A stretch of 64,000 bases of DNA from Albula goreensis (GCA_022829145.1 CM040744.1:4246001-4310000); one strand, 5' to 3'; shown: positions 1-42,370, counted from the stretch's first letter. Translations and numbers: made by a program. The notes: generated from the letters alone by a model not told the origin.

Positions 1-2230
1 GAGCATTAGATGGCGCTTACGACATCTCTTGACCAATCACAATCGAAACCACATTTTGGAAAGTTACAAATTTTAAAATAAGCGGAATGCCTTTGCCTGG
101 CTTTTGGCAGCCTGCCCATCATGTCTTATTGGAGTAAAAACGGTTTATTTTTCACTGGTTGACCATCACCTCGTTGAGGTGATGTAGTAGCCAATTTTAT
201 GTCAATTTATGATCTCGTATAAAAATGAGAGATTCAGAGAAAGTGTGTGCCAGCGCCTGCGTGTCCATATTCCACAGTTTGGCGGGCTGCTGGTGTTCTT
301 ATCGTTGTGTTTTATATCAGATGTAGTATTTTCCTCTATAATTATTATTAGGCTAATAAAATTAACAATACCTGTGAAAATGATTCTTCGGTTTCACCGT
401 CATGTAGCTTTGAGAAGGGCCTACACTAGACATGAACTAGTACAACTGAACAAGAGCCAATAAAAAAAACATGAAGTCACCATTTACCTGGTGATGGACA
501 CAGTCGGGTTTGTGACATTTTCACCAATGTCTGGCTTCACTTTTATTTTCAGTTTTAGATTCTAAACCATCATAACAAACATTTATGGTATCTTCCATTC
601 AAAATGACAGCACGGTTTGTTTTATGGTTTATTGCTTGCAGTGTACAGTAAGTACAGTACAGGGCTGTCTGTTGTCATGGGCTACAACCTCTGTTCCTGT
701 TTAATGAGTGACTCTTTCAGTATATTTGAATAATCATTAGGCGAGTTAGGCTGGAGTGGGCCTTTTACTGCTTTAATTCCTACATCTGCTCAGAAAGGTT
801 GAGCCAGCTGTTCCCTCAGCAACATGGATATCTGGAATGATACAGCTGGGACTCAAACACCCTGTACCTGAACATGGCTGAACCATAAGTCTGTGTCTTT
901 ACTGTGTGCCCTGACCAAAGGCCCGCTGTCTCCTGTCTGAATGCTGAATTACCGCTGGGTACATTTCAGGAAGAATTCAAATTGCATGATTTTATGTACT
1001 GATATTGTTCAATGTATTTTGATTTCATGAGATCAGAAATGTTTTTTGGTTCTTTCAGCATTTTAGCCACTGACTGGTGAGACACACTGTGTTTAAAAAG
1101 GCTGTACTGGTTTGACAAGAAAACAACAAAAAGCATTTTAGTCACTGACTGCCCCTCCAGGTGAGACACAATGGCCCTCCAGGATAAAAGGCCTGCAGAC
1201 ACTGGTCCAGGACTGGAGTTAATGACAAGAAAACAACAAAAATGCTGGAGTTAAACACACTGCTCCAGGGCTGGAGTTAAACCTGCAGACAGGACTGCAG
1301 TAAAACCTGCAGCAGGACACTGACACAGCCCTCCAGGACTGGAGTTAAACCTGCAGACACAGGACTGGAGTTAAACCTGGACCTCCAGGACTGGAGTTAA
1401 ACCTGCAGACACTGTGGCCCTCCAGGACTGGAGTTAAACCTGCAGACAGACACTGCAGCCCCCAGGGCTGGGACTGCAGGCACTCCAGGGCTGGAGTTAA
1501 ACCTGCAGACACTGCGGCCCTCCAGGAGTTAAACCTGCAGACACCTCCAGGACTGGAGTTAAACCTGCAGACAACTCCAGGACTGGGCCTGCGGCCCTCC
1601 AGGACTGGAGTTAAACTGCGGCCTCCAGGGCAGACACCTGCAGAAACTGCGGCCCTCCAGGACTGGAGTTAAACCTGCAGACACTGCGGCCCTCCAGGAC
1701 TGGAGTTAAACCTACAGACACTGCAGCCCTCTAGTGTATCCTAACCCAGCCCAGAGAGGAAGATTCTGGTGTGTAAACTCATATAAACATACTGTACACC
1801 TGGCAGTCTGAGGCACAAACAGATCAGCATCATAAACACTGATAACAGACTGTGGCCTTAGAAAAACACACAGCTTATATTTACACACAAGTATGAATCC
1901 TCCCCCTGCAACCTTTGGAACTAAAACTGAGTCTTTTAAGCCTGCAGCACAGTCACTGCTTTCATTCCTCTTTTACAGTAGAAACAGTCTGTGTTATCGA
2001 GCCTCCCCGTGGAGTTGACACAGCGTTGTGCGGTGTGGCAGAGTTCAGACGCTGTGCTGCCTTGGAGATGACCTCTCATTTCACTCGAGTTTCACGGGCA
2101 TTAGCGATGACATCTCTTGCTTTATGGCAGAGCGTGCCAGTCACAGTGTTGCCCTGGCAATGAGCGCTGATTTTTTTCAGCAGGACGCTCCAGTCACGGC
2201 GCTGCCCTGACGGTCACGGCGTTGCTGGTC
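1..2230. other. Intergenic flank downstream of ercc8
   Basis: No conserved coding exon was recognised on either strand. The human neighbour on this side (ELOVL7) is not visible. Apart from the minisatellite at 1195-1735 the stretch is ordinary, moderately AT-rich sequence. Part of it must be the ercc8 3' UTR, but no clear minus-strand polyadenylation signal could be chosen. Confidence 0.6.
1195..1735. repeat. Minisatellite, ~37-bp unit (family A, copy 1)
   Basis: Imperfect tandem copies of a unit containing 'ccaggactggagttaaacc' followed by 'tgcagacactgcggccct'. Units are variably truncated. The same unit forms a second array at 7700-8105 inside ercc8 intron 4. The unit resembles a dispersed repeat fragment common in fish introns. 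Confidence 0.9.
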
Positions 2231-11163
<8,933 letters not shown>

Positions 11164-13394
11164 ATGAGCAGAATTTCCTCCTTATGGCGGAGAACCTTTG
11201 GAATAATCAAAGAGCACGTTGGGACTGATCATTTTGGGAATAAATATTTCTCCATTCCAGAGCAGAAGACATGGAGTGGTGAGAACAATTGGAATTGTGT
11301 AATTTTGCAGGCTCGCTTGCTAAGCTTGTTTAATATTTTTCTTCGGTTGCTACTAATATTTCTTTGGAGATCACTAGCAAACACGGCTCAGGTTCATTGT
11401 TTCTGGTAATTTACATGTGCCTGTTACTGAGATGTAGGGCATGTGAATTGAAGGTTAGATGTAACCTCATGACGAAAAAATACATTTTCCCCTATGGTAA
11501 CAGGTGGCAGAGAACCGTTGTATAATTACATATAAATAAGAGGCGATCGGTTATTTTCAAGGCTGATGGTTTGTCTCTGTGCCAAATACCATTAGACAAC
11601 AGGGCTTCGACCAAACGTTGGCCTGTAAGAACAAAGGATATTTAGAGTACTGTAACGTCCAAAATACAACGTCTGCACGTCTGACTGTACAGAGAAGTAA
11701 TTAATGATCATATTTTTCACATGGTTCTGTCTTGCTTGTGGTTAATGAAACTTCGAATCTTTATTTTCACGCAATACAGCTGTTTCACCACTAGAGGGCG
11801 TCGTTTGACCGTAGATCGTTTAAAGGCGCTTTCACAGCAGTCACATCAGTCATTAGCACCTGAAATATTTCTCAGGGTGCGTTCCAACACTGAAATGTAG
11901 TCTCCTCCACTCGTCCCCTCCGCTCCTCTGTGCCCTGGAACCATAACTGTGTCCCCCACCCTCCACTGTTACAAACGGGTAGGAGACGAGATTTCGCCTC
12001 CTTCTCTCCTCCAAACGAAGGATACATTGATGTATCCTACCACGGAAGTCTTTTCTCATTTCAGGGTGACATCATTGTGCTCACAATCAGTCAGATTAAA
12101 AGACCCATCCCACAGAAGATTTTGATATGTTTAGGTATCTTCAGAATCAATCGAATTACATGATTTCATCAATAGCCGAGATTGACTTTCATTAAGGGAT
12201 AATTGGATTAGCTGTTCCAATTTTCGTTTCATCTCCTCATTCCCTCGTCTCCTCCACTCATTTCCTCTATTCCTTTCCTCCACATACTTCCGGAGTAGGA
12301 GACAAGTGGAGGAGAAGAGAAAAAGTATTGTAATGCACCCTCAGTCAACTGATAACTGGTGCGTTCCAGTACTTTTTCTCGTCTCCTCCTTTCCTCCACT
12401 CATTTCCTACCCTCCTTTCCTACTGCTAAATATGTGGGAGAAAGGAGAAGATGAAACAAAAATTGGAACAGCTAATCAGATTAGCCCTTCATGGAAGTTG
12501 ATCTCGGCTATTGATGAACTCGTGTAACTTTGACTGGTTCCGAGGATACCTAAGCCAATCAAAATTTTAATCTGACTGGTCATGGGCACAATGATGTCAC
12601 CCAGAAATGTCAAAAGACTTCCATCGGTAGGATACATAAATGGGTGCGTTCCAATACTCAGATTTGTCTCCTCCTCTCCTCCTTTCCTCTGTGCCTCCTT
12701 CCCTCCACTGTTCGAAAAGGTAGAAAATGAAATCTCGCCTCCTCCACTCGCTTCCTCGTTTCCTCCAAACAAAGGATACATTGATGTATTCTACCACGGA
12801 TGTCACATTTCTGGGTGACATCGGTTTGTGTATATTTGTGTGTGTATGTTGTGATTTATGAGCGTTACTCTGTATTTTAGGTCGTACTGTGCGGGCGAGG
12901 AGGATGGTTGAACCTGCAAACCCAACAGAGTCCGAGTATGAGGAGGGGAACATCCCGTCTGAGTGGGACGGTAAGTCAGGCTCCGGCCTACAGCAGGGCG
13001 TGGGGATGTGAGAGTCCTCCCGTCTGTCAGTCTGAGCGTTCCTCCTCAGGCGGATAAGCACACAGCATGCAGACAGGCGCCGCGCTCACTCTGCCAGCGC
13101 TGACGTTTCTGATGGTTGTGGGATGGGAAAGGAGAGTGAGGTTTATCTCAGTGCCGTTTCACGCACATGCTCTGTGTCTCTCTGCTTTCAGCCTGGATGC
13201 GAGGCAGGAGGAAGCTGCCTCCCACACCTGAGGTGAGCGATCACAAAGATGTGTAAACCAGACAGCTTATGTTACATAGTATGAAATATAGTCTAAAAAT
13301 ATCAATATATGGAGAATATTTTGGAAGGACCTCCATGATACTCCTTAAGTGTCCACAAGATGGCTACTGCTGTCATAATTCATGAGTGAGTGAG

Positions 13395-13434
<40 letters not shown>

Positions 13435-13725
13435 ATGTGTGTAATTTATCTGTGTGCTGGCTGTGTTCAGGAGCTGCAGCAAAACACACGTTACCGGGAG
13501 CAGATAAAGCTGCAGGCTCTGCAGGTGGAGCAGAGGGACCAGGCTCTGCAAGCCCAGGAGTACGAGGAGGGGCTGGTGGCTCGCCCCACCCAAACGCTCA
13601 TCAAAGGCCACGCCTCCAGCACACACTACGCCCCAGCCCAGACAGGGGAGGAGCCAGTCAGCACCGCCAACACCTTCCACCCAGGGTCCTGGACCCCACC
13701 TGGGGGTGACACCTCCAAAAAATGA
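11164..13725 (+). CDS. ndufaf2: NADH:ubiquinone oxidoreductase complex assembly factor 2 (mimitin)
   Basis: Mitochondrial assembly factor for respiratory complex I, a paralogue of the subunit NDUFA12. Coding exons: 11164-11278, 12881-12970, 13192-13232, 13471-13725 (stop TGA 13723-13725). All phases agree and give 166 residues, against 169 in human. The start is the ATG opening MSRISSLWRR. The conserved core follows as KEHVGTDHFGNKYFSIPEQK (~16-35). Later come NIPSEWDAWMRGRRKLPPTPE (~62-82), a Gln/Glu-rich helix, and a conserved tail with IKGHAS and HPGSW motifs. Intron 1 holds three MITE-like copies. An AATAAA signal lies at 13928-13933, about 200 bp after the stop. Confidence 0.95.
11875..12340. 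mobile_element. MITE-like element (family M), apparently complete copy
   Basis: In ndufaf2 intron 1. It begins 'gggtgcgttccaacact' and ends 'agtattgtaatgcaccc', an imperfect terminal inverted repeat. It is flanked by 'tca' on both sides, a possible 3-bp target duplication. It is 466 bp long and lacks any transposase frame. Confidence 0.65.
12358..12822. mobile_element. Two further MITE-like copies (family M), adjacent and partial
   Basis: A second copy starts at 12358 ('ggtgcgttccagtac'). It is interrupted or followed at about 12642 by a new left end ('gggtgcgttccaatact') that stops near the block 'tttctgggtgacatc'. They lie directly beside the copy at 11875-12340 in the same intron, and just upstream of ndufaf2 exon 2. 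Confidence 0.55.
13400..13434. repeat. (GT)n microsatellite
   Basis: Perfect GT dinucleotide run in ndufaf2 intron 3, shortly before the exon 4 acceptor at 13469-13470. Confidence 0.95.
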
Positions 13726-13927
13726 CCCTGTCCCATCTATTTCACCCGGAGTACTTCTCTTCAAGGGGCACAATGTACTTTATGAAAGAATCAGCTGTGT
13801 GTGAGGGTTAAGAGGAGGACATGGATTTATAGCCACTGGGTTTGTGTGTGAGGGTCAAGATAGGACATGGATCTATAGCCACAGGGTTTGTGTGCAATGT
13901 ATAAAGTCTTGAATGTTCTATTTTACT

Positions 13928-13933
13928 AATAAA
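13928..13933 (+). terminator. Polyadenylation signal of ndufaf2
   Basis: Canonical AATAAA on the plus strand about 200 bp after the ndufaf2 stop, followed by a T/GT-rich stretch. Confidence 0.65.
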
Positions 13934-13939
13934 AATGTT

Positions 13940-15640
13940 TCTCTCAGTAATAGGTTAGTGTTTTGCCTTCTTTATGGTTTTGCCTGTTTGAAATCACAAT
14001 AGAGCAAAAGCAGACTATAATTTAAAAAACTAAGATGTATTTAAGCATGTATGATTGTGTATCCTGCTGTGCTTTTCAACGGGTAATGTACAGATCGCTA
14101 ACCACACGTTTGGGAATATGATTTAATGAACAGTTATGAGCTGGGATTGTTTTCTCATTTATGCAAAAACAAAAGTTTCAGAAGAAAATTCTAATTTTAT
14201 TCTGACTTCAGTGGTCTTTTTGTGACAAACGGAACACTACACATATTGTAGGACTTTGTTAGCTGAATGAGAAGGTCTGATCTGAAATATTGAATTTGCG
14301 TTTAGCATACCTGAGGCTGCAGTGTTCCACATTCTCCCTGATAAGGAACAAGGACCTGATCAGCCATGAAATCAAGATTTTCAGACTGTAGATATCTCAG
14401 CCAGAAGCAAAGAATTTGAGTGTGGTGCACACTCAGCTTCTCACACTGATATCTGACAGCAGCAAAGAATATTCCGCAGTAAAGGAAGACACGTGTGTCC
14501 CAGAGACAGTCAGGGTCTCAACATTAGCACTGATTCATCGCGGCCGTGTGATAAACCCTGCAGCTATCTCAGAGACGGGAGTATTCCAGCTTATGAAACA
14601 GTCACAGCGAGCAGCGCGTCTGACAAAGAGACATGACTCAGTCGACAAAGTCTGTTCAATCATCTTTAATTTCTCATTTCATATAAAAACAAAAGAGGGA
14701 AAGAAGAAAACTTCCAGTTCAAACTAGATTCGATTATTGACAGCCAGGTGGCACAAGAGCTGGCAGGGTGTTGGTCTCCTGCTCTCCTCCAGTTAAAATT
14801 GCTCACAGCTCATTTCAAAACCGACAACCAACACTGCTGCTTCCGCACATCCGTGGGCCCATGCTCATCATTTCGAAAAGAAAAAAATCTGAATAAAATA
14901 TAAAAGTACAAATGTGTCAAGTCTACAGTGAGACTGCTATGGATTGAAACACCAGGGAAGATTTTCTGCACATTTTTCTGTATGTAATTTCAAATCATTT
15001 TTGATTTTTTTTTTTTTTTTTTTAACTATTAGTCCCAACTGACCTTACAACAGCAAACCAAGCCCTCTCGTTTTACAGAACTCAATTTGATCAGAAAATG
15101 ATTATTAAAATGAAAAAGCAGCCGCTTTTGAGAGTCACTGCTGGAAGGCACAGTTACACCCACATAAATAACTTCCTTTAAGTTACCAGGGAAAGGACTG
15201 ATTTTTAATGATGATTATTAATTTTTTAAGAATTAATATGTATGTAAGAAGGGTATTTTGGGTGGAGGTGAAAGCAGAGGCCTGTACAACGAGGTGTGTG
15301 TGAGAAAGGGACTGCAGAGGGATGATGCTCTGTGTGTGTGTGTGCGTGTATGTGTGTGTGTGCACGTTTGCTCAGGTGGGGCTGTGCAGTGTGGAATGCA
15401 GACGACAGCAGCTCCACAGCAGAGTCAGAGTACAGTCTGCAAATGCCGCTGTGCAGAGGGGGGCGTGGCCATCGGTGTGACACGCCCATCTCCGCCTGGT
15501 TAACATGGTGCCACCGAACACCCCCTGCAAAATCTCTGTGGTCTCGCCCCTTTCCTAGCGGTGGGGCTGGGGGAGGAGGCCTGGCAGGTGTGGCAGTGAC
15601 CCCCCCGCGCAGAGCGAGGAGGGGGGGGGCAGGGTGGGGC
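13940..15640. other. Convergent 3' region between ndufaf2 and smim15
   Basis: No coding signal. Much of it is probably the smim15 3' UTR read on the minus strand. ATTAAA-type signals for that strand occur at 15204-15209 and 14665-14670, and an AATAAA at 14196-14201. It includes a poly-T run near 15008-15023 and TG-rich sequence at 15330-15365. Confidence 0.45.
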
Positions 15641-15865
15641 TCAGTCCTTCTTCAGCCTCTTGGCGCGCGCGATGTTCTCCTGCCTCTTTTGCTTCTTCTT
15701 CTGCTCGCGCTCCCTGGCCTCGATCATCTTGGCCAGTTTCCATGACAGCAGGGCGCTGGCGATGAACAGCGGCGTGAGTGCCAGGATCACCGTGGTTAGG
15801 AAGCCATACGGATCCTTCGCTGCCCACTCCACCACATACTCCGCCCAGGCCTTCAGATCAATCAT
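15641..15865 (-). CDS. smim15: Small integral membrane protein 15
   Basis: A single coding exon of 74 residues, the same length as human SMIM15. The start is [15 protein letters not shown] hydrophobic segment at about residues 21-43 ([19 protein letters not shown] region) is followed by a highly charged tail rich in Lys, Arg and Glu ending KRLKKD, which suggests a single-pass membrane protein with a basic helical tail. The molecular role of this family is not established. A good acceptor ('ctcag' on the minus strand, ending at 15881) lies 15 bp upstream of the ATG, so the 5' UTR is split. A candidate 5' exon donor is at 16404-16405. It sits between ndufaf2 and zswim6 as in human. Confidence 0.95.
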   Translation of the reverse strand: MIDLKAWAEYVVEWAAKDPYGFLTTVILALTPLFIASALLSWKLAKMIEAREREQKKKQKRQENIARAKRLKKD

Positions 15866-16403
15866 CCTCCAGACAAACACCTGAGTGCAACAACAGAGAC
15901 AACGTAAAACAACCTGAAAACAACCAGAGAGAGACCATGAAACAACCAAACTACAAAAGACATCAGCTTTCACACATAGACACATCCTTGACTGTTTTGT
16001 GTCATTGGGAGCGACTTTTCCCCCTGTTGTGTTTTCAATCATATGACTGCAATCCTAATATCAACACGGCAGCCATTTTAACACTCAGAGGGTCAGCGTT
16101 ACAGAGTATCAACTCACGCCTACCCAGCTCATGGAGCACTATGGCAACCAGCCAACACAACCCATAAAATACTAAATTTTGTGCCGTCGTCACTTACAGA
16201 TTAACCTTCAGTTTAAATATTTACACAGTGTAAAAGTGGCTACAACTGCGCAAGTTCTACAAAGTGTTCAGTGACAGATAGCGAGGCAGAATGCGGGTGT
16301 GAATGAGAAAGCGGTTCGGAAGAAGGCGGAGTGAGAGAGGGAAAAAGTGAGCAGGGCGTCCCCACACGGCCCCAACTTAAAGGCAGAGGAGGGCAGAACC
16401 CTT

Positions 16404-17100
16404 ACCAGTACGGCGCTGTCGTGTCAAAAAGAACTCTTCTCTATTTTTCAACCGGACATACTGAAAAATCCTTACTCTCACCATCCTTACCTACTCCATG
16501 ATACCTTGTGATCGAGCTTAGCTATTCAACTTTTTATGATTAGCTAGATAACGGAATCCAATATCCTCGTTTCCTGAACGTATCCGGCCATTCTCTTCAT
16601 CCAACCAACTATAGCTAACTAGGGACAAGCTAACTAGGAACCGGACATAATCAACGTAACGAGAAACAATAATTCTGGCTGGTTAACTACCAAGTGGCTA
16701 GCGATGAACCGAGATTTCCCCACACCAAGTTAGCTAATCCAAAAGACAAAAGCCGGCGTCTCTAACCGTTGAACCATTGAAGCACTGTTATCATTAGCAA
16801 GTTACCATGCTATGCAATAATGGCAATCAAACGAAACGACACTCAGTAACAGTAGCAAGTTAACTCTTGTAACATGACGTCGATTGTAATAAAATACTAA
16901 CGTATATAGCTGCGTTAGGTGAACAGTTACATAATTTTTTAAAATAAATCTGATAATCACCCCACAATCAGAAGAAAATAGGATAACACCTCTCCGTGTG
17001 GTAGAGCTTCGGTGGCATACTGAGGAAGTGGTTTCTAGTTGAAACGTAATAGTGCCGAAAGTGTAGTCGGGAATTGTAGTTTTAAGTGAAGTATCGTCGG
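16404..17100 (-). promoter_or_regulatory. Candidate smim15 5' UTR exon and promoter
   Basis: On the minus strand a GTAAGG donor (16405-16400) could pair with the acceptor at 15881. Further upstream are an ETS-like 'aggaagtg' (17023-17030) and 'gggaattgtagt' (17069-17080), whose reverse complement ACTACAATTCCC is the core of the ZNF143/SBS promoter motif. The exact transcription start is unknown. Confidence 0.4.
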
Positions 17101-17237
17101 CTGCGTTCCAATACAAAATGTATTCTCCATTCCACCACTATCACCTCGTCTCCTCCTTCTGGGACATTGGAGGCAGGGGGAGACTCGGCAGGACTGGAGG
17201 AGAGGCGGGTGTATTTTTGGAGTATTGTAACACAGCC
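17101..17237. mobile_element. Short MITE-like copy (family M) beside the smim15 promoter
   Basis: Bounded by 'gctgcgttccaatac' and the inverted 'gtattgtaacacagc', with the family's 'ctcgtctcctccttc' interior. About 137 bp, an internally deleted copy. Confidence 0.55.
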
Positions 17238-18224
17238 TTAGCATCGCCCCGTGCACCTCTGTTGTGTACAGCTGATCTGAGATCATTTTCCAACCACTGA
17301 GTCATTTGGTATGTGTCTTACTGCAATCCAGACACAGCTGCAAAGACCAATATTACGCACATCGAATAACATGTGGCTACACGAGAAGCAGCTGATGATA
17401 AATGAAACATCTGGTAGCATCATGGGCTGGAAGCGGGACTGAATAATTTGGATGTTACTTGTTTCGACCGAGTCGCGTAATCCAATCTGACATATAGTAA
17501 CTGGATAAGGGACTGTATTTATTTTTGAAATATCTTTTTAAGGTCCAGACTCCAGACAGTGGAACAAACAACTGAACACTTAACAAGCCTTTGCAGGCAT
17601 ACTGGAGGGCAAAGGGGTGTGGTACTGTGAAAATGGAAGAACTATTTTTCATGTTTTGAGTATTTACAGTACCAGGAGAGGCCAAGTCCAATAAGCCAGG
17701 CATCAGTCTGCTTCAGGCCGCAATACAGCTCAACTGCCTGCATTATCATATCACATTATCATATCACATAATAACTATCTGTGTGACTGTGTGTATTTTA
17801 TGTATTTACTCACCCAAGTGGGTGAACTCGAGAAGTCTCCCATGCAGTGATGACCTGGGGAACGAAACTGCACAGTCATTTCCAGAGATCTCACAGTCAG
17901 TCAGATGTAGGAGGTGATCAGGTGGGTGTGTTTTATGTGAATCTGACCAGAACATCCGTAGTTAACATGTCTAGTGTTTTGAAAAGTGCCATGGCTTCTT
18001 CAATGGCCGTAATGACGCAGGACATCAGTTTTGCTGTTTCTTCTGAAGGGCGCAGCCTTCTACAACACAGCACCCCGTCACTGTGCAGCTCCTGCTTTAC
18101 ATTGCTTAACAAACTGCCATCAAAGCACCAACCAAGCCCTAAAATACTTAGCATCAGCATACAGCAAACCCACATCAGCTTCAGAACCTTGCCATTAGAA
18201 AGCCACAGGAAGATGTGGATGTGT

Positions 18225-18915
18225 ATCTTCAGCAGTGTGACAGTAGAAGGGTACAGGTCGGTGTGGCTGCTTAGCTTCAGCAGTGTGACAGTAGAAGGGT
18301 ACAGGGTGGTGTGGCTGCTTAGCTTCAGCAGTGTGACAGTAGAAGGGTACGGGGTGGTATGGCTGCTTAGCTTCAGCAGTGTGACAGTAGAAGGGTGCAG
18401 GGTGGTGTGGCTGCTTAGCTTCAGCAGTGTGACAGTAGAAGGGTACAGGGTGGTGTGGTTGCTTAGCTTCAGCAGTGTGACAGTAGAAGGGTACAGGGTG
18501 GTGTGGCTGCTTAGCTTCAGCTGTGTGACAGTAGAAGGGTACAGGGTGGTGTGGCTGCTTAGCTTCAGCAGTGTGACAGTAGAAGGGTACAGGGTAGTGT
18601 AGCTGCTTAGCTTTAGCAGTGTGACAGTAGAAGGGTACAGGGTGGTGTGGCTGCTTAGCTTCAGCAGTGTGACAGTAGAGGGGTACAGGGTGGTGTGGCT
18701 GCTTAGCTTCAGCAGTGTGACAGTAGAAGGGTACAGGGTGGTGTGGCTGCTTAGCTTCAGCAGTGTGACAGTAGAGGGTACAGGGTGGTGTGGCTGTTTA
18801 GCTTCAGCAGTGTGACAGTTGAAGGGTACAGGGTGGTGTGGCTGCTTAGCTTCAGCAGTGTGACAGTAGAAGGATAGAGGGTGGAGTGGCTGCTTAGCTT
18901 CAGCAGTGTGACAGT
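18225..18915. repeat. 48-bp minisatellite, ~14 copies
   Basis: Very regular 48-bp unit containing 'cagcagtgtgacagtagaag' and 'ggtggtgtggctgctta'. Because 48 is a multiple of three, it stays open in frame on both strands for hundreds of bases. It lies between smim15 and zswim6 and has no splice or start context that suggests coding use. Confidence 0.95.
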
Positions 18916-18919
18916 AATG

Positions 18920-20285
18920 CAGGAACCTTGTGCAGAATTTCAGAGGGGAGCCCATCTGCTTCTAGCCAGCACTGGGGAGACAGAGTGTGTTTAGTATTAA
19001 ATGTCTGGTCAGAATGGTGGGCAGGGAGGTCCAGTTTCTGGACTGACCCAGCAAGAGGTCTGAACGGGGACAGGACCTGACAGCAATCCAAACTGGGAAA
19101 GCTGAACTACAGTTCCAGGCTGGAGCCCCCAGCAAGAAGGAAAAAGAGGACAAGGATTTCGTAAAATAATGTCATGGTTGTTCAAGAGGAAACCTCAAGC
19201 ACATGTTGCTGGTGGATGTTCAGGCACCCTTGGATGGTCACAGTTAAATGTCATCGAATAGACTGCACTGATGCCAAAATCAAGAAATTCAGACCAGGAT
19301 CCCAGCCGAGAATGTCCTGAAAACAAACACAATAACACACTGTGGTATTTTTTTTTTAATTGGCTATTGATGCTGAGTTTAGCAATAATACTTTTTCACA
19401 CGATGACTTAGAGCGTTTGGGTCACACAGCATGGAGAAGATGTTTCACATTGTAGCGACTGGCTGTAAGACCTGACCTGCCATTCTCCCTAAACCCAAGA
19501 GCTCTTTTAATACAAAACAAAGCCAGTGGCTTTATTATAGCTGCAAGGTATTAAATAAAGACAAACTGATGTCAACAGTAGTCTTGTTTGTCTTGGTGTC
19601 CTGTTAAATTTCCGCAAAAACTGGCTTTCTAGATAAGGTTAACTAATCATCTTCCACAGTCATCAGTCCCCGATTCAATTTACTCAATTCAGCAAATTAA
19701 CTGAAATTCTGTTAATGCTGTAATCATAAACCATTGTGGAAACCTAGATTTTTGTTGCAGTGTGCCTTGTGATTCTGAGCCTTAGGATATTTAGATTTCC
19801 AGGGTACAGGGAGAGGTGGTGTGGACATTCTTCTATGTCAGTGAGGGCCAAGGCCTTGGACCGTGCTCAGAGTGATAGCAGCGTGCAGGAGCGGTCTACT
19901 GTTTGTTATGTCTTCAGTGTCAGGCCTTTTAATTTGCCCTGGTTGAGGCTCATTTCAGCACCTTTCCCCATTAAAATATGCATGTTCAATAACGCCCAAT
20001 TATGTGTAACCATAGGCTCCCCATATGTGTCCAGGTATAAATGTATCTCCGGGTGGCATCCCTGGCAGAGCTGTGGTGTACAACTTAGTGTGTCATAGCT
20101 CTCCATGCTGCACAATCATTCAATAGCCTTACAGCCCTAACCAGAGTGTGGACTTATTTTTGCCACTACACTATTTATATTTGTTTAATATAAAGTTGAT
20201 ATAATGTAACTTATAGCAAAATCCTCATAAAACAAAGTCCACATTTCCACTTCATGATCTTACTTAACATTCACACATCCTTCTA
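18920..20285. other. Intergenic stretch, nothing recognised
   Basis: No conserved coding segment, RNA gene or clear repeat was seen. It is moderately AT-rich with ordinary composition. Confidence 0.5.
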
Positions 20286-20287
20286 CA

Positions 20288-20775
20288 CACATGAATGCAC
20301 AAACATGCATTGGCAATCGTGAATTCACACACATACTTACACATACACATGTACTCACACACATACACAGTTACACACACATATGCATGTATTCACGCAC
20401 ACATACAGTCACACACATACATGTATGCATGCATTCACACACACATACGCAGTCACACACATACATGTATGCATGCATTCACACACACATACGCAGTCAC
20501 ACACACTTAAACGTACGCATGTATTCACACACACATACCCAGCCACACACACGCACACATGTCTTAACACATACATACACAGTCACACATACACACATGT
20601 AGTATGCATGTATTAACATACATATAGACAGTCACACACACATCCATGTACGCATGTATTCACACACACATGCACATACGCAAATGTATTCACATACACA
20701 TACACAGTCACACACACATATATGTATGCATCTATTAATGCACACATACACAGTCACACGCACATGTATGTGTCA
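20288..20775. repeat. Compound CA-rich satellite with ATGTATGCATG motifs
   Basis: Short imperfect units of about 45 bp combine 'acacacatacgcagtcacac' with 'tgtatgcatg'. Tandem expansion of a compound microsatellite. Confidence 0.9.
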
Positions 20776-20789
20776 GTCCCATGTTTGCA

Positions 20790-41542
<20,753 letters not shown>

Positions 41543-42164
41543 CGGGCGCGTTCTCTTCGGCCCGGCCCGGCCCGGCTTAGTATCTTAGGTCTCCACTTCC
41601 TTAGTTGTTGCTTTTTGTTTTTTATTATTTTTTATTTTACTTGAGCCCTTATGTTTTTTCCATGTAAAACTGACAATATACAAAGAGAGGGGAAATGACA
41701 GATCAAAACAAAGAAGAGGAAGAAAAAACCCAAAAAACAGAGCCATACTGGTATTATTGTTGATATTATTATTACATTTATTAATGCTACTCCTGTTACT
41801 CCATGTGAACAGAGCTGTTTTTCTCAAGAAAGGGAAAATTGATATGTTGTGAAAGTGTGTTTCGTTTGGACTTTCGTGAGAGATGAGAAGGGAAAAGGTC
41901 AGGTGTTGTTGTCGTTGTTGTTTAGTTTTTATAGACGGTAGATGTTGTCCAGTGGTGGAAGCAGAGTGTACGGCACAGCTGTTTAAAACTTTCACCTCCT
42001 CAGAGACAGGAAAATACAGCTTTAAATTAAGCGCCAAAAAAAACCACTTCCATCCACAACGGGCTGGTAACTCTTCAGAGTGAGGGAGAAAATGAGCGAG
42101 AAAAAAAGTGAAGTTTGATGAAAAGGACACTTTCAGAACTGTGAGATCTGGCCATCAGGAGATG

Positions 42165-42370
42165 GGGCCAAGAGGGGGCGGGGTTATGAGGAGGGAGTGC
42201 TATGAGGGGGCGGGGTTATGAGGAGGCAGTGCTGTGGGGCGGGGTTATGAGGAGGCAGTGCTGTGAGGGGCAGGGTTATAAAGAGGCAGTGCTATGAGGG
42301 GGCGGTGTTATGAGAAGGCAGAGCTTTGAGGGGGCGGGGTTATGAGGAGGCAGTGCTATGAGGGGGTGGG
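42165..42370. repeat. GC-rich ~32-bp minisatellite
   Basis: Tandem units with 'gggcggggttatgaggaggc' and 'agtgctatgagg', within the presumed zswim6 3' UTR. Confidence 0.9.

Noticed and set aside
15555-15827. Minus- and plus-strand frames overlapping smim15
   Set aside because: Shadows of the 74-residue smim15 coding exon.
17847-18955. Long open frames on both strands (about 250 and 340 codons)
   Set aside because: They are products of the 48-bp tandem repeat, whose length is divisible by three; no family match, splice context or conserved domain.
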